Assembly (NCBI RefSeq): GCF_000633455.1
Contig: NZ_AYMG01000012.1
Coordinates: 124,001 to 188,000 of the forward strand
DNA length: 64,000 nucleotides
Direction: 5' to 3'
Source: Pedobacter jeongneungensis
GTDB taxonomy: Bacteria; Bacteroidota; Bacteroidia; Sphingobacteriales; Sphingobacteriaceae
Below are positions 1 through 8,894 of the stretch, one piece after another. The notes below the pieces were generated by a model that saw nothing but the letters and a program-made list of their open reading frames with translations, did not search any database and was not told the DNA's origin. The translations under genes were made by a program, and so were the position numbers. Position 1 is the stretch's first letter; each line of letters opens with the position of its first letter.

Positions 1-2
1 AA

Positions 3-1475
3 CGTTCTGGTTACGCCATTATGCATTTGGCTGATGGAAGTGCAGGGCCGGTAGAATTAAAAATCGGACTCTCTTTTGTAAGCACGGCCAATGCCAAAGA
101 AAATTTAGAAAAAGAAATTGGCAATAAAACTTTTACGCAAATCCGTAATGAAGCGACTGCAAAATGGGAGGCACTTTTATCAAACATCCAGGTAAAAGGT
201 GGTACCGAAAAACAAAAGCAGATGTTGTATTCGTGCCTGTACCGTTCGTTTTTATGGCCAGCCTTGCGCAGCGATGTAAATGGTGAGTTTAAGGATGCAA
301 AACACAATACCACAAAAGGCAATTTTAATTATTATACCGAACCCTCGCTTTGGGATACTTACCGTAATAAAGACGTGCTTTTAGGCTTAATTACACCTAA
401 AGTTACCTTAGACGTGATTAAATCAATGAAAGATGTGGGCGATAAAACAGGTTTCATTCCAACCTTTTTCCATGGCGATCATGGCGCATCATCTATTGCC
501 GGGGCTTATTTGAGGGGAATTGATGACTTCGACATTAAAGGCACTTATCAGATTTTGTTACGCAATGCCAATATTGAAGGTGGTGCCCGGCCCTTTATAA
601 AAGAATATATCGAGAAAGGCTATATCTCCGATCCTGACGTTAAAAATCCACACGTAGAAACGAAAGCAAAAGCTGGCGTTTCTAAAACGTTAGAATATTC
701 TTATGATGATTACTCGCTGGCACAGATCGCGAAGAAACTGGGTGACAGCACCAATTACCGCATTTTAATGGCCAGATCAAAGAATTATAAAAACATGTTC
801 GATCCCAGTACCCGTTTTATGAGGGGAAGATTGGATAATGGCGATTGGATCAAGCCTTTTAATCCGCAGTATCCTTATTACGAATACATGTACAGGGAAG
901 CCAATGCCTGGCAGGTTTCGTTTTATGCACCGCATGATATGAAAGGCCTGATTGAGTTATACGGCGGTGCAGATGGTTTTGAATCGAAATTGGATTCGTT
1001 ATTTACTTTGCCCTGGAACCCGAAATACATTGCACGTAATGTAGAAACCATGATCGGACAGTACTGTCAGGGCAATCAGCCTGATCACGAAGCGCCTTTT
1101 GCTTATACTTTTATTGGTAAACCCGAGAAATCGCAAAAAATTATTGATAAAATTTTGAATGAACTTTATGGAATAGGTAGCGATGGTTTGGCACTTTCGG
1201 GCATGGATGATGCGGGCGAAATGTCGGCCTGGTATGTGTTTGGTTCACTGGGATTGTATCCGTTTTCTGCAACCGATCCAAATTACATTGTTACCGCACC
1301 GCTTTTTGATGAAGTAAAATGGAAAACCAGCACGGGCAAATTATTAACCATCAGTAAACCCGGCAAGGGCAGGGAAATTACCGATATTAAAGTAGATGGA
1401 AAAGTCAACCAGGGGTATTTTATTTCTCATGATTTGTTTAGGAATGGTGGGAAAGTGGAGATTGTGACGAAGTGA
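3..1475 (+). CDS. GH92 family alpha-mannosidase, 3' part (start lies outside the window)
   Basis: C-terminal 490 residues of a glycoside hydrolase family 92 enzyme. The frame is open to the left edge, so the internal ATG at 21 is not a start. Family-typical segments are visible: a tryptophan and aromatic-rich (alpha/alpha)6 barrel, the stretch GMDDAGEMSAWYVFGSLGLYP-like near residue 390 of the visible part, and a C-terminal beta-domain starting around YIVTAPLF. GH92 enzymes are calcium-dependent exo-mannosidases that trim alpha-mannosides of N-glycans or yeast mannan, usually in the periplasm. The signal peptide and N-terminal beta-sandwich are missing here because of the window edge. The linkage specificity cannot be read from this part. 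Confidence 0.9.
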   Translation, partial: RSGYAIMHLADGSAGPVELKIGLSFVSTANAKENLEKEIGNKTFTQIRNEATAKWEALLSNIQVKGGTEKQKQMLYSCLYRSFLWPALRSDVNGEFKDAKHNTTKGNFNYYTEPSLWDTYRNKDVLLGLITPKVTLDVIKSMKDVGDKTGFIPTFFHGDHGASSIAGAYLRGIDDFDIKGTYQILLRNANIEGGARPFIKEYIEKGYISDPDVKNPHVETKAKAGVSKTLEYSYDDYSLAQIAKKLGDSTNYRILMARSKNYKNMFDPSTRFMRGRLDNGDWIKPFNPQYPYYEYMYREANAWQVSFYAPHDMKGLIELYGGADGFESKLDSLFTLPWNPKYIARNVETMIGQYCQGNQPDHEAPFAYTFIGKPEKSQKIIDKILNELYGIGSDGLALSGMDDAGEMSAWYVFGSLGLYPFSATDPNYIVTAPLFDEVKWKTSTGKLLTISKPGKGREITDIKVDGKVNQGYFISHDLFRNGGKVEIVTK

Positions 1476-1481
1476 TACACT

Positions 1482-1517
1482 AGACCTCGCAGGTTTCAAA
1501 AACCTGCGAGGTCTTTT
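1482..1517 (+). terminator. Perfect hairpin with T run after the GH92 gene
   Basis: A 15-bp perfect stem (1482-1496 with 1499-1513) and a 3-nt loop are followed by four T residues, 6 nt downstream of the stop codon. It fits an intrinsic terminator. The perfect long stem also makes it a candidate member of a dispersed palindrome family of the kind common in Bacteroidota genomes. Confidence 0.7.
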
Positions 1518-1976
1518 TAGAACAAAAGTTCCGAATTCATTTATCGAGTTCGGGACTTTTTGTTTTAGAAAATATTATTAACTGTTTCTGGAAATGTAGG
1601 GTTCCGCTTTTCATCGCATTTTAAGTCCCGCTTTTCGTTTTATTCCGATGAAGGATCGGAATGTTCACTCCAATCGGGTTTATTACCGAGGATCGTTGCA
1701 CAATGGCTGCCATCTAAATCAAACGATAGCGAGATGTTGATTTTTCATCTGCAGAAGCGGAGGCGGGCCTGCATTGGCAAAAAGCTGCTCTAAATGTTTT
1801 TCCAAACTACTAGATAAAGTCTATTGTTCTTTTTTAAGCAATTATATAACGATCAATTATATCCTTTAGGCTTAATTTTATCATTTCTACCTAATTAATG
1901 AGACAATTTCTCTTTATAATGTTAAAAATGAGTAAGGATTGAATAATAATTCTGCTTAATTTGTAGATTTGACAAA
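1518..1976. other. Intergenic region without a recognised gene
   Basis: A second, imperfect hairpin lies at about 1525-1562 (arms around AGTTCCGAA and TTCGGGACT, then TTTTTG). The GC-richer part at 1590-1790 has many stops in all frames and looks like degenerate intergenic repeat sequence. The AT-rich 1800-1976 part should hold the promoter of the sigma factor gene. A match to the Bacteroidota -7 consensus TAnnTTTG (TAGATTTG, 1964-1971) sits only 5 nt before the ATG, so it would imply a nearly leaderless transcript. I give that little weight. Confidence 0.5.
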
Positions 1977-2579
1977 ATGTCCCCTGATAATCTGCACGAT
2001 AAAGAAGAATTAAAGTATTTACAAGACCTGAAAGATGGTCGGCGTGATGCTTTTGACTTTATTTATGCCAGATACAGTAAAATGCTGCTTCCAAAAATGC
2101 AGCGCATGATTAAATTGAATGAGGTTGTTGATGAACTTTTACAGGATGTTTTTCTAAAAGTCTGGCTCAACAGGGCCGAAATCGATCTCGACAAATCATT
2201 TAAAGGCTGGATTTTTACCATTGCGCAGAATAGCGTTTATGGTTACTATCGCAGGTTGGCCCTGGATGTTAAAATGCAAAGGCATTTATTGGAAACTTTC
2301 GCGGAGTTTTACGATCAAACGGAAGATTATATTTTCAACAAGGAAAGGGTCGAATTGCTTAACCAAGCTATCGAAAAACTTCCCGCACAGCGCAAAGAAA
2401 TTTTTAAACTTTGCCGTATCGAAGGCAAAACTTACCAGGAAGCTGCCGAAATTTTATCATTAAGCCCCTCTACCGTGAGTAATCAATTGGTTAGCGCTAC
2501 CAAATACATCAAACGTTACGTCTTTTTTCATTCTCAGGAGTTTATTGTTTTCTGCATTGCAGCCTATTTGAAAAGCTAA
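1977..2579 (+). CDS. ECF-type RNA polymerase sigma factor (FecI-like)
   Basis: 200-residue sigma-70 family protein with regions 2 and 4 only, the ECF layout. Region 2 includes ELLQDVFLKVWLNR and the KGWIFTIAQN segment. Region 4 includes LPAQRKEIFKLCRIEG followed by a helix-turn-helix (TYQEAAEILSLSPSTVSNQL). It is followed by a FecR-type anti-sigma factor and a SusC protein with an STN domain, the usual arrangement in which substrate binding at the outer membrane is signalled through FecR to release this sigma factor. Its likely target is the promoter of the downstream receptor operon. The ATG at 1977 gives a full-length family member. Confidence 0.93.
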   Translation: MSPDNLHDKEELKYLQDLKDGRRDAFDFIYARYSKMLLPKMQRMIKLNEVVDELLQDVFLKVWLNRAEIDLDKSFKGWIFTIAQNSVYGYYRRLALDVKMQRHLLETFAEFYDQTEDYIFNKERVELLNQAIEKLPAQRKEIFKLCRIEGKTYQEAAEILSLSPSTVSNQLVSATKYIKRYVFFHSQEFIVFCIAAYLKS

Positions 2580-2654
2580 ATAAAAATATTTTAAAAAAAA
2601 ATCAAAGTGCGATAGTGTGTTTGTCCATCTCGTGCATATTATATATTGACAACG

Positions 2655-3800
2655 ATGGAGAAAAGACCTTTAAGCCCCGGATTATTCGAAAGATTTCTTG
2701 CCAATAAAAGCAATGCTGCAGAGCTTGAGCAGTTATTTGAACATTTTGGAGAAGTTGACCAACAGGAACTTGAAAAGCTGATTAAGCTGGATTTTGAACA
2801 GGATGCTATGCCTTTTGATGTTGCCGAAGAAGGAAGGTTAGCGCTAATCCATGCCGGATTATCGGAAAAACTTTTTGCAAAACCTGAAAGCCGTATTTTA
2901 AAAGTGCTAAAGTCAAACCGCTTCATCAGAGTGGCTGCCGCCATATTGGTGGTGATTTCCGTTTCCTTAATGATTGCCAGGTTCTTCAACAGTAACCATG
3001 GTATTGTTCCGGGTTCGGCCAAAGCCATGCTAAGTCTGGGTGGAAGGGAAACAGTTTTAGACGGGAAAAAGGACAGTGTGCTGTATCGTAGCAAAGGGGT
3101 AACAGTAAACACCAAAGCAGATGGTACAATGATTTTTATGGCTGTAAATGCCGATTCTGTCGAGGCCTCGAAACTGAACACCCTAAGCACTCCAAACGGT
3201 GGCGAATACCGTGTTACTTTGAGCGACGGCTCTGTGGTGATGCTCAACGCCGGCTCTAAGCTTAGCTTTCCAACTGATTTCCGCGGATCAGAAAGAAAAG
3301 TGTATGTAGAGGGGGAAGCTTTCTTTAAGGTGGCCAAAAATCCGTTGAAACCATTTATTGTTAATGTGGCCGGCAACGAAATCAAAGTTTTGGGTACACA
3401 GTTTAACGTAAGCAGTTATCCTGAAGATGAAGGCACAGAGGCAACCCTGTTAGAGGGCAGCATCCAGTTTACCAATGGAAATGGCGATCAGGTAGTGTTA
3501 AAGCCTGATCAGCAGGTGATTTCTCATCATGGAAAATTAGATCTGCAAAATGTTTCGGCTGAAGACTTTAATGCCTGGACAAAAGGAGAGTTTTTATTTA
3601 ACGATGTGCCCTTATCAACTGTGATGCAGAAACTGGGCAGGTGGTATAATGTGGAAGTAGATGTGAAATCTATTCCGCAAAAAAACCTTTACCTTAAAAT
3701 ATCCCGAAAGGCGGATATTGATGAAGTGCTGGATGCTATTGCTACGGCCACTGATTACAGGCTAAAAATCAAAGAGAATAAGATCGTGTTTAAAGAATAA
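2655..3800 (+). CDS. FecR family anti-sigma factor
   Basis: 381 residues from the ATG at 2655. A TTG three codons upstream (2646) is possible but less likely. The order is a cytoplasmic N-terminal segment that would bind the sigma factor, one membrane helix near residues 90-110 (AAAILVVISVSLMIARFF), a periplasmic FecR domain (about 170-275, with PNGGEYRVTLSDGSVVMLNAGS), and a C-terminal DUF4974 domain resembling STN (about 310-381). It transduces signals from the neighbouring TonB-dependent receptor to the ECF sigma factor. It lies 75 nt downstream of the sigma gene and 43 nt before susC. Confidence 0.93.
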   Translation: MEKRPLSPGLFERFLANKSNAAELEQLFEHFGEVDQQELEKLIKLDFEQDAMPFDVAEEGRLALIHAGLSEKLFAKPESRILKVLKSNRFIRVAAAILVVISVSLMIARFFNSNHGIVPGSAKAMLSLGGRETVLDGKKDSVLYRSKGVTVNTKADGTMIFMAVNADSVEASKLNTLSTPNGGEYRVTLSDGSVVMLNAGSKLSFPTDFRGSERKVYVEGEAFFKVAKNPLKPFIVNVAGNEIKVLGTQFNVSSYPEDEGTEATLLEGSIQFTNGNGDQVVLKPDQQVISHHGKLDLQNVSAEDFNAWTKGEFLFNDVPLSTVMQKLGRWYNVEVDVKSIPQKNLYLKISRKADIDEVLDAIATATDYRLKIKENKIVFKE

Positions 3801-3843
3801 GGTTGCTCCGTCGTCGATCAATTAACCAACCAAACTAAATTTT

Positions 3844-6800
3844 ATGACAAACCATTACTTTCGCCTCGTCCGATCTGGATGCAGGTATTTACTGAACTGG
3901 CCAAGCGTTTTTTGCTTTATCGTTTTGTTATCGATAACAGCAAAAGCACAAAATACCCGGTACACCTTTACACAAGCACCCTTAAATACCGTTATCTCAC
4001 AGATTTCGGCGAAAACAAAATATGAATTTGTGTACGATGCGGCGCTGGTTAAAAAAGCCAAACCCATCAACTTTACCCTGAACACAGCAGATATTAAAAC
4101 GATTATGGATGCAGTGGTTAAAGGACAGGATTTCAACTACGAAATCAGCAACAACCGCACCATCATCTTAAAAGTACCAAAGGAAGATATTGCAGATGAT
4201 TATATACTGCATGGCATGGTTACCGATAGTTTGGGTTCGCCATTGCCAGGTGCTTCTGTAAAAATTAGAAACACCAATAAATATGTCCTTACGGATGGTA
4301 ACGGGCACTTTAATCTTAACTTAAGCAATCAGTACAACACGCTTGAAATCAGTTATATTGGTTATCTATCTTCTACCCAACGTCTTGATCGTACTGCCGC
4401 TTTAAAGGTGGTTACCGTTAGGTTAAGTGCCAATGCATCTTTACTGGCAGAGGTTGTGGTAAATGGTTTTCAAACGCTTCCACTCGAAAGGAATGCGGGT
4501 GCCTTTTCCATTGTTGATCAAAAAAAATTGAATGAGCAAATTAACCCAAGTATTTTATCTGCTTTAGAGGGCCGTGTTGCAGGTTTAGCTTATGATAAGA
4601 ATCCTTATGGGATAGGTGCCGATAAACAGGTAATACGCGGAAGAGGTACATTTTCAATCTCACAAACTGGTGTAAGAACTGATCCTTTAATTGTAATTGA
4701 CGGATTACCTTCAGAAACTCCTTTAGAAGACGTAAACCCCTATGATATCGAGTCGGTAACGGTTTTAAAAGATGCTGCAGCTTCTTCTATTTATGGTTCC
4801 AGATCAGCCAATGGTGTAATCATTTTAACCACAAAAAAAGGGAATAGTCCGGCTAAAATCTCTTTAAACACCGATTTTTTTATTGACACTAAACCTGCTT
4901 TTAATTCTATGCATTATGCGTCTACCGCTGATATTTTAGACCTGGAAACAGATGTATATAATAAAGAGCGTGCACGTTATACCACAACCGAATCGATGTT
5001 TGCGGCTTATGGCACAGTTGCTAATGGATCAATCAAACATTATAGCCCGCTTTATCAATTGTACCGTGATCGTGATGCCGGAAAAGTAACAGCTGATCAG
5101 GTTAACCAGCAACTGGCTTCCTGGGGAAATGCCGACTATTATGAGCAGTATAGGGATAATGTTTGGCAAAATGCATTCCGCCAGCGTTACAACCTCTCTT
5201 TTAGTTCTTCAAGTGCAAAATCAAATACTTATACCTCTATAAACCTCGATAATTCAGCTCAAAAAGTAATCAAGAACAATGATCAAAAGCTGAACATTTA
5301 TTTTAAAAACACTTACAACGTAAATAAATGGTTAACCACTACACTTGGTTTTAATGGCACTTATACAAAATCGGTTTCAACTGATGCATCTTATGATTCC
5401 TATAATGTTATTCAGCCTCGCTATGCTTCTATTGTTAATCCTGATGGCAGCTTAGTATATGCAGATTATGTGAATTTGCCAGATGGCATTGCCGGAGCAA
5501 ATGTTAATGGCGCAATGGTTGCGGCTCTGAAAAACAATCCGCAGTTCCGCTCTTACCGTTTTAATATTTTAGAGTCGCTGGATGAAGGCCAGGTTAATTC
5601 AACCAATATTGCACTAAGGGGTTTTGCTAATATTCAGGCAAAACTAATGGAGGGGCTTAACTTGTCCAGTCAGCTTCAGGTCGAAAATACATCAGCTAAA
5701 TCGAATCAGTATTATGATGTAAATTCATATAAAATGCGTGCAGCTTATAACGCGCTTATTGGCTATACACCTGCCACTAATGTATATACATACGGACTTC
5801 CAACTGGAGGTAGATATGGCCAAACGGAGAGTGGAAATAATAGTTATACATTCAGGAACCAGTTGAGTTTCGACCGTACTTTTGATAAGGGAAAACATGC
5901 CATATCTGCCATTGCCGGTTTTGAGATGCGTCAAACATTTTCGCCAAGGGGTATCGAAGACCTGAGATATGGTTATGATCCGGTTACACTTACCTCAACC
6001 TTGATCAATACCCAATCCATTAGTCAAACCGGTTTGCCAAGTTATATTTATGGCGGGAACAGAACATTATCTGTTTTAGGCAGAACGCAGACTGAAATTA
6101 AACACCGAAATCTTTCTACTTATGCCAATGCGGGTTATACTTATTTAAATAAATACAACATCACAGGTAGTGTAAGGGTAGACCAAGCCGATTTTTTTGG
6201 TGTAGATCCTGAATATAAAAACAGGCCACTCTGGTCGGTTGGTACCAGCTGGAATGCCAGTAACGAAGAATTTATCCAGGAACAAAAATGGATCAGTTTG
6301 TTGAAATTACGTGCAACTTATGGCGTTAACGGAAACCAGAATTCGGAAAGTTCTAAATACTTAACAGCCAGAAGAAGAAGCGATAACCTGTTTCCATCCT
6401 TACAATATATTGATGTTACCGCTTTACCCAATCCAAAATTACGCTGGGAAAAAACAGAAACCTATAATGGTGGTGTAGATTATGCCTTCTTATCGAACCG
6501 TTTAAGGGGAAGTATAGATGTATATTATAAAAAGAGTACCGATTTAATTGTAACGGCAGAATTAGATCCAACTGTTGGGGTGGCCTCGAGGATGATTAAT
6601 AACGGTACATTAATTAACCGCGGTATCGAATTTACATTAGGTGGCGATTGGTTGAGATCGGGTGATTTAACCTTAAGCGCTACATTTATACTGGGCTTTA
6701 ACAGAAGCCGGATCGGTAAGGTAAATAGTGCACTTTCTACGGCTGGAAATTATATTTCATCTCCTGCCTTCTATTATATAGAAGGTTCTGCCTACAACAC

Positions 6801-7461
6801 GTTATATGCCTACCGTTATGGAGGCATGGTGAATGGTTATCCCTACTTTTTAGATGATAGTGGTAAAGCCAGTATTGATTTTGATGCCAGTGGAAATCCC
6901 ATCGTTTCCAGTATTAAAAGTATTAACAATTTTGCCAGTTTGGTAAATATGGGCAGTTTAACCCCAACTTATACCGGTTCATTTTCACAACGGATTGCTT
7001 ACAAAAATTTCGAGCTGGGTGCTTTACTGGTATTTTCAGGTGGTAACGTAATCAGAAGGGATGTAACCAATATCAGTGCTTATGATGTAACCGACGAGAA
7101 CATTACCCAGCGTTTCAAAAATGGAAATGTACCTGATGTACCCCGCATATTGGTTGATTATCCGGAAGCTTTGATCAACAGTGCCAGCACCATTAATACC
7201 ATGTGGCAAGCTGCAGATATTAACGTGGTTAAGGGAGATTACATCAAATTAAGAAACATTTCCTTATCCTATAACCTGCCTAAAGGTATGATTGGTAAAT
7301 TCAAACTTCCATCTGCTAAGTTCACCGCTCAAGTCAGCAATTTGTGGTATGCAAGTGCAGCAGGGGATGATATCGATCCGGAATCCTATTCAGGTATTAC
7401 AGGCACCAGAACCCTCGAAAATCCTAAATCATTTGTATTTGGCTTAAACCTAACCTTTTAA
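3844..7461 (+). CDS. SusC/RagA family TonB-dependent receptor with STN signalling domain
   Basis: 1205-residue outer-membrane transporter. In order: signal peptide (cleavage after about residue 36), STN domain (about 38-110) that contacts FecR, carboxypeptidase-regulatory-like beta-domain (about 121-200), plug domain with the SusC signature VLKDAAASSIYGSRSANGVI near residues 310-330, then a beta-barrel ending in aromatic phenylalanine (FGLNLTF). It imports oligomeric substrates with its SusD partner, powered by TonB. The STN domain shows it also acts as a transducer for the FecI/FecR pair upstream. The downstream protease suggests the cargo is peptide rather than glycan, which is an inference from context. 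Confidence 0.95.
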   Translation: MTNHYFRLVRSGCRYLLNWPSVFCFIVLLSITAKAQNTRYTFTQAPLNTVISQISAKTKYEFVYDAALVKKAKPINFTLNTADIKTIMDAVVKGQDFNYEISNNRTIILKVPKEDIADDYILHGMVTDSLGSPLPGASVKIRNTNKYVLTDGNGHFNLNLSNQYNTLEISYIGYLSSTQRLDRTAALKVVTVRLSANASLLAEVVVNGFQTLPLERNAGAFSIVDQKKLNEQINPSILSALEGRVAGLAYDKNPYGIGADKQVIRGRGTFSISQTGVRTDPLIVIDGLPSETPLEDVNPYDIESVTVLKDAAASSIYGSRSANGVIILTTKKGNSPAKISLNTDFFIDTKPAFNSMHYASTADILDLETDVYNKERARYTTTESMFAAYGTVANGSIKHYSPLYQLYRDRDAGKVTADQVNQQLASWGNADYYEQYRDNVWQNAFRQRYNLSFSSSSAKSNTYTSINLDNSAQKVIKNNDQKLNIYFKNTYNVNKWLTTTLGFNGTYTKSVSTDASYDSYNVIQPRYASIVNPDGSLVYADYVNLPDGIAGANVNGAMVAALKNNPQFRSYRFNILESLDEGQVNSTNIALRGFANIQAKLMEGLNLSSQLQVENTSAKSNQYYDVNSYKMRAAYNALIGYTPATNVYTYGLPTGGRYGQTESGNNSYTFRNQLSFDRTFDKGKHAISAIAGFEMRQTFSPRGIEDLRYGYDPVTLTSTLINTQSISQTGLPSYIYGGNRTLSVLGRTQTEIKHRNLSTYANAGYTYLNKYNITGSVRVDQADFFGVDPEYKNRPLWSVGTSWNASNEEFIQEQKWISLLKLRATYGVNGNQNSESSKYLTARRRSDNLFPSLQYIDVTALPNPKLRWEKTETYNGGVDYAFLSNRLRGSIDVYYKKSTDLIVTAELDPTVGVASRMINNGTLINRGIEFTLGGDWLRSGDLTLSATFILGFNRSRIGKVNSALSTAGNYISSPAFYYIEGSAYNTLYAYRYGGMVNGYPYFLDDSGKASIDFDASGNPIVSSIKSINNFASLVNMGSLTPTYTGSFSQRIAYKNFELGALLVFSGGNVIRRDVTNISAYDVTDENITQRFKNGNVPDVPRILVDYPEALINSASTINTMWQAADINVVKGDYIKLRNISLSYNLPKGMIGKFKLPSAKFTAQVSNLWYASAAGDDIDPESYSGITGTRTLENPKSFVFGLNLTF

Positions 7462-7465
7462 CAAA

Positions 7466-8893
7466 ATGAAAAAAAATATAATAATTATCGCATTCCTTGC
7501 CCTTATTTTAACGGGTGGATGTAAAAAATATACCGATCTCACTCCAACAGGATCCTTACTTGTAGAAACTGCACAAGATTATTACGAATTGGTTTCCTAC
7601 CCAAACAGGGCTTACCTCATCAGCAATTTTCAGTACCTGGTTGATGATATGTGGATGAAAGAATCGAATTTTATAGGCATTACACCCAATATTAATACTG
7701 TCCATTTTAGTTTTAATGAAAGTGTAGACCGGGTTTCTTTAATTAGCAGCTCAAATTTTTACGAGCGCTCTTACGTTTACATTAACCGCTGGAATACCAT
7801 TATCTCTTTGGTTGACGGCAGTAAAGGTGACGATAATGTAAAAGCATTGGCCAAGGCCGAAGCAAAGGTATTGAGGGCTTTCGATCATTTCCTTTTGGTA
7901 AATGTGTATGCCAAAGCTTATAACGCGGCTACTGCAGCTACTGATGGCGGAATCTGCATCATGGATAAATACGATTTAGAGGCACAACCTGTAAAATCGA
8001 CTGTAGCTCAGGTTTATGATTTCATCCAGAAAGATTTAGATGACGCGCTTCCATACTTGCAGACACAACCATCAGATCCTTACCATCCATCACTGGCTTT
8101 TGCATGGGCATTAAAGGCCAAGGTGCATTTGTTTAAAAGGGAAATCGCGCAAGCCAAAGCGGCCTGTGAGAAATCACTTTCTTACAACAACCAGATTTTC
8201 GATCTGGTAAACTATACCACAAAACAGGGTGGACCATCGGTTACACCGATTATTGCACCCAACAACCCTGAAGTTTTGAGTTACATGTACATTCAGGGTT
8301 ACAACGAAACTAATTTTGGTTATACCTGGCTAATCAGTCCGGAGTTGAGGGAATTGTTTGGTACTAATGATGCGCGTTTCAATATGTTCTTCAATACCAC
8401 CAGTGCCAGTTTTTTAGATATCGGATCAAACGCTGCTTATTACAATGTTGCCTATACCAGGTTCTTTTATCCAACGGTGGGTTTAAAAACTACTGAAGTA
8501 TATTTAATGCAGGCGGAGTGTTTGGCCAGGGAAGGCGATTTGGCAGGTGCCATGGCGGTGGTAAATAAACTTCGCGAAAAACGCATCCTTTCAGGCACCA
8601 TCACGCTTCCGGTTCCGGCAACGAGAAAGGAAACCATGGACATTATCATTAATGAACGTCGGAAAGAACTGTTCCTTGGTTTTAACCGGTTTATGGACTT
8701 AAAACGCTTAAATACCGAGCCTGAATATGCAAAAACAGTGGTTCGTAAATATCCGATTGTGAACAAAACCGTTCCACAGCAAACCTATACATTGTTGCCC
8801 ACCTCGAGATTGTATATCATTCCGTTTCCACTTAATGTACTCAAGAAAAATCCTAACCTCACTTTAAATACCGACGAAAAGCTACCGTTTTAA
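7466..8893 (+). CDS. SusD/RagB family surface lipoprotein
   Basis: 475 residues beginning with a lipoprotein signal peptide (lipobox LTGGC, Cys19). Helical TPR-like SusD fold features include the segments DHFLLVNVYAKAYN and NERRKELFLGFNRFMDLKRL, the latter being the typical C-terminal SusD motif. It binds substrate as a lid over the SusC pore on the cell surface. The gene starts 4 nt after susC stops, so the pair is co-transcribed and probably translationally coupled. Confidence 0.93.
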   Translation: MKKNIIIIAFLALILTGGCKKYTDLTPTGSLLVETAQDYYELVSYPNRAYLISNFQYLVDDMWMKESNFIGITPNINTVHFSFNESVDRVSLISSSNFYERSYVYINRWNTIISLVDGSKGDDNVKALAKAEAKVLRAFDHFLLVNVYAKAYNAATAATDGGICIMDKYDLEAQPVKSTVAQVYDFIQKDLDDALPYLQTQPSDPYHPSLAFAWALKAKVHLFKREIAQAKAACEKSLSYNNQIFDLVNYTTKQGGPSVTPIIAPNNPEVLSYMYIQGYNETNFGYTWLISPELRELFGTNDARFNMFFNTTSASFLDIGSNAAYYNVAYTRFFYPTVGLKTTEVYLMQAECLAREGDLAGAMAVVNKLREKRILSGTITLPVPATRKETMDIIINERRKELFLGFNRFMDLKRLNTEPEYAKTVVRKYPIVNKTVPQQTYTLLPTSRLYIIPFPLNVLKKNPNLTLNTDEKLPF

Positions 8894-8894
8894 C

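Noticed and set aside
8467..8766. Minus-strand reading frame within the first SusD gene
   Set aside because: Antisense to a well-supported SusD C-terminal domain with no independent evidence; other frames inside large genes were left out for the same reason.
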